A stretch of DNA of 64,000 nucleotides from Hahella sp. HN01 (GTDB lineage: Bacteria > Pseudomonadota > Gammaproteobacteria > Pseudomonadales > Oleiphilaceae): contig NZ_JAHMIN010000016.1 in NCBI RefSeq assembly GCF_018986435.1, positions 1 through 64,000 on the forward strand, written 5' to 3'. Shown piece after piece: positions 62,570-64,000 of this stretch. Every line of letters starts with the position of its first letter. Position 1 is the first letter of the stretch. The position numbers were made by a program, and so were the translations under genes. The notes below the pieces were generated by a model that had not been told where the DNA came from, did not search any database, and saw only the letters and a list, made by a program, of their open reading frames with translations.

Positions 62570-62671
62570 CTGATCAAAGTCATTTCATTTGGTTTTTATT
62601 GTTGTGGGTACGGCTATTATTGCGGTACAGCAGTCTACTAGCTGCGACGCGCCTGGCGGGCTCCTCCCCCC

Positions 62672-63082
62672 TTACCGCGGCAACGCGTAACTTCCCGTTG
62701 CGTGTGCGACCAAACCATCGCTGTTCGGCGAGTACAGATTTACTTCACAAAATGCAATCCGGGAACCCAGTTTCAGCAGAGTCGCCTCCGCCAACAGGTC
62801 TTCCGGCTTGGGCCGTTGTAAAAAGTTGATGTTTAAATTGCTGGTGACAGCCATTTCCACACGCCCTAAAGTCGCCAGGATAATTGCATACATGGATGCA
62901 TCCGCAAGCGACATGATGATGGGGCCGGAAAGGGTTCCTCCGGGGCGCACAAAGGTTTCTGAAAACGGGATTCTGGCGATAGCGTTCTTGCCTGAGACCT
63001 CATCAACCCGGAAATCGATGGACTCCGCCATCGGCACGCCGGTTCTGATGATGTTTTGAATTTCGTGCGCGGTCAGCATCAT
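62672..63082 (-). CDS. PaaI-type hotdog-fold thioesterase-like protein
   Basis: 136 aa. Hotdog domain with FVRPGGTLSGPIIMSLADAS as the characteristic helix with the catalytic-region Asp, and TSNLNINFLQRP strand. Such proteins hydrolyse acyl-CoA thioesters; the substrate is unknown. Its stop is 156 bp from the TetR start, so the TetR may control it. Confidence 0.9.
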   Translation of the reverse strand: MMLTAHEIQNIIRTGVPMAESIDFRVDEVSGKNAIARIPFSETFVRPGGTLSGPIIMSLADASMYAIILATLGRVEMAVTSNLNINFLQRPKPEDLLAEATLLKLGSRIAFCEVNLYSPNSDGLVAHATGSYALPR

Positions 63083-63410
63083 AGGCTCAACTGTATCATC
63101 GGACGCTGGTGAGTTTGCCTCATCGCCCCAGGGTTGCCAAGCAGGTATATGGCATAAACCATGAGGCCGGTTGCGTTCTCATGACAAACTGTTGTATGAC
63201 GCGAAAAAAGGCCGCTTTGGCGGGCCGTTTTGGGGAAATCTGCGATAAATCCGATCGTCATGGCGGCCGTCGGGCCGCGCTCGGCGTCGTATTCGCAATT
63301 AATACAATCGCGCCTGTACGCAAGGAGTCATCGCTTCTACAATAGTGCGGCAGTAAAAATAAACCATTACCGGTAGTTAACCTTATTTATTTGTATTCCT
63401 GGGAAGATAT
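63083..63410. other. 328-bp region upstream of proS
   Basis: No supported gene. It contains a short inverted repeat GCGGCC-GTCG-GGCCGC (63263-63278). TACAAT occurs at 63303-63308 and 63338-63343 but neither has a good -35 partner. The proS promoter should lie here. Confidence 0.4.
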
Positions 63411-64000
63411 ATGCGCGCAAGTCGATACCTGATCGCCACCCTGAAAGAAACCCCTGCCGACGCGGAAGTCATCAGTCATCAGTTGATGCTGCGCGCAGGC
63501 ATGATTCGCAAGCTGGCCGCAGGTCTCTATACCTGGCTCCCCCTTGGCTTGAGGGTTCTGAAAAAAGTTGAAAACATCGTCAGAGAGGAAATGGACCGTT
63601 CCGGCGCCCAGGAAGTGTTGATGCCGGCGGTGCAGCCAGCAGAGCTATGGATCGAGTCCGGCCGCTGGGAGCAATACGGCGGCGAGTTGCTGCGCATTCA
63701 AGACCGCCACAACCGTGATTTCTGCGTCGGCCCGACTCATGAAGAAGTCATCACCGACCTGATTCGCAATGAATTGAAAAGCTATAAACAACTACCGGCT
63801 AACTTTTATCAGATTCAGATGAAATTCCGCGATGAGCGCCGCCCTCGCTTCGGCATCATGCGCGCCAGAGAATTCCTGATGAAGGACGCTTATTCCTTCC
63901 ATGTGAATCAGGAATCGCTGGACGAGACCTACATAGTCATGTACGACGCTTATACCCGCATATTCACCCGCTTTGGCCTGGACTTCCGTCCTGTGCAGGC
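63411..64000 (+). CDS. proS: Prolyl-tRNA synthetase, partial (runs off the window)
   Basis: The first 196 codons of a class II prolyl-tRNA synthetase. ATG 63411 (GGGAAGAT upstream) starts [20 protein letters not shown]. Motif 1 region [20 protein letters not shown], motif 2 [26 protein letters not shown]. The editing and anticodon-binding domains lie beyond base 64000. Confidence 0.96.
   Translation, partial: MRASRYLIATLKETPADAEVISHQLMLRAGMIRKLAAGLYTWLPLGLRVLKKVENIVREEMDRSGAQEVLMPAVQPAELWIESGRWEQYGGELLRIQDRHNRDFCVGPTHEEVITDLIRNELKSYKQLPANFYQIQMKFRDERRPRFGIMRAREFLMKDAYSFHVNQESLDETYIVMYDAYTRIFTRFGLDFRPVQ

Noticed and set aside
63109-63345. 78-codon reading frame upstream of proS
   Set aside because: No ribosome site, no motif, and overlapping the probable proS promoter region; composition does not look coding.

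Overview
The window looks like chromosome of a marine gammaproteobacterium near Hahella or Pseudomonas (inferred from gene content and order; no search was run). Supporting signs are the cheR-cheV / flgA-flgMN arrangement, ligA-zipA-smc, the long form of TrpRS, Smc-ScpAB instead of MukBEF, the sdhCDAB-sucAB-lpd-sucCD block divergent from gltA, topA beside fadBA, and an AlkB-type alkane monooxygenase.

Region by region. 1-2.06 kb is the end of an integrated element: a phage-type ssb, an excisionase-like gene and a tyrosine integrase abut the 3' end of tRNA-Ser(GGA); the rest of the element lies left of the window. 2.27-5.92 kb holds chemotaxis and flagellar genes: cheV-cheR on the minus strand, then flgA, flgM and flgN on the plus strand, with a sigma-54-like promoter before flgA and a consensus sigma-28 promoter before flgM. 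6.0-11.5 kb carries a membrane protein with a textbook MshEN cyclic-di-GMP-binding motif pair, divergent from a tightly packed run of a membrane diguanylate cyclase, a periplasmic cyclophilin, mnmC and a CBS-domain gene. 11.5-21.7 kb, all minus strand, has a large Calx-beta/beta-propeller lipoprotein, ligA, zipA and smc.

21.9-29.0 kb contains a small DUF6316-like gene, a GntR/FCD regulator divergent from alkB with a perfect palindrome between them, a second diguanylate cyclase, and the trpS-scpA-scpB-rluB group. 29.2-42.7 kb is a TCA-cycle supercluster (sdhCDAB, sucAB, lpd, terminator, sucCD on the minus strand; gltA on the plus strand), with a 618-bp gltA/sdhC intergenic region rich in inverted repeats. 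42.8-50.8 kb has a beta-hydroxyacid dehydrogenase, topA, an unknown membrane coiled-coil protein, and fadBA for fatty-acid beta-oxidation.

51.3-64 kb is mixed housekeeping and hypothetical genes: an exported helical protein, UspA, a Cys-rich hypothetical, the ABC-F ATPase Uup, a MOSC protein, a second CheV, tRNA-Gly(GCC), two TetR regulators, a DUF924 protein, a small CbiX-like chelatase, a TIGR01777 epimerase, a hotdog thioesterase, and the first 590 bases of proS running off the window.

Functional links. Alkane oxidation (alkB), beta-oxidation (fadBA) and the complete alpha-ketoglutarate/succinate arm with citrate synthase lie within about 28 kb, so much of the alkane-to-CO2 route is present. 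The c-di-GMP genes (two cyclases and a predicted MshEN receptor) sit near flagellar and chemotaxis genes. The most unusual object is the MshEN protein at 6044-6802: not an ATPase, but a c-di-GMP-binding head joined through one membrane segment to an exported domain.
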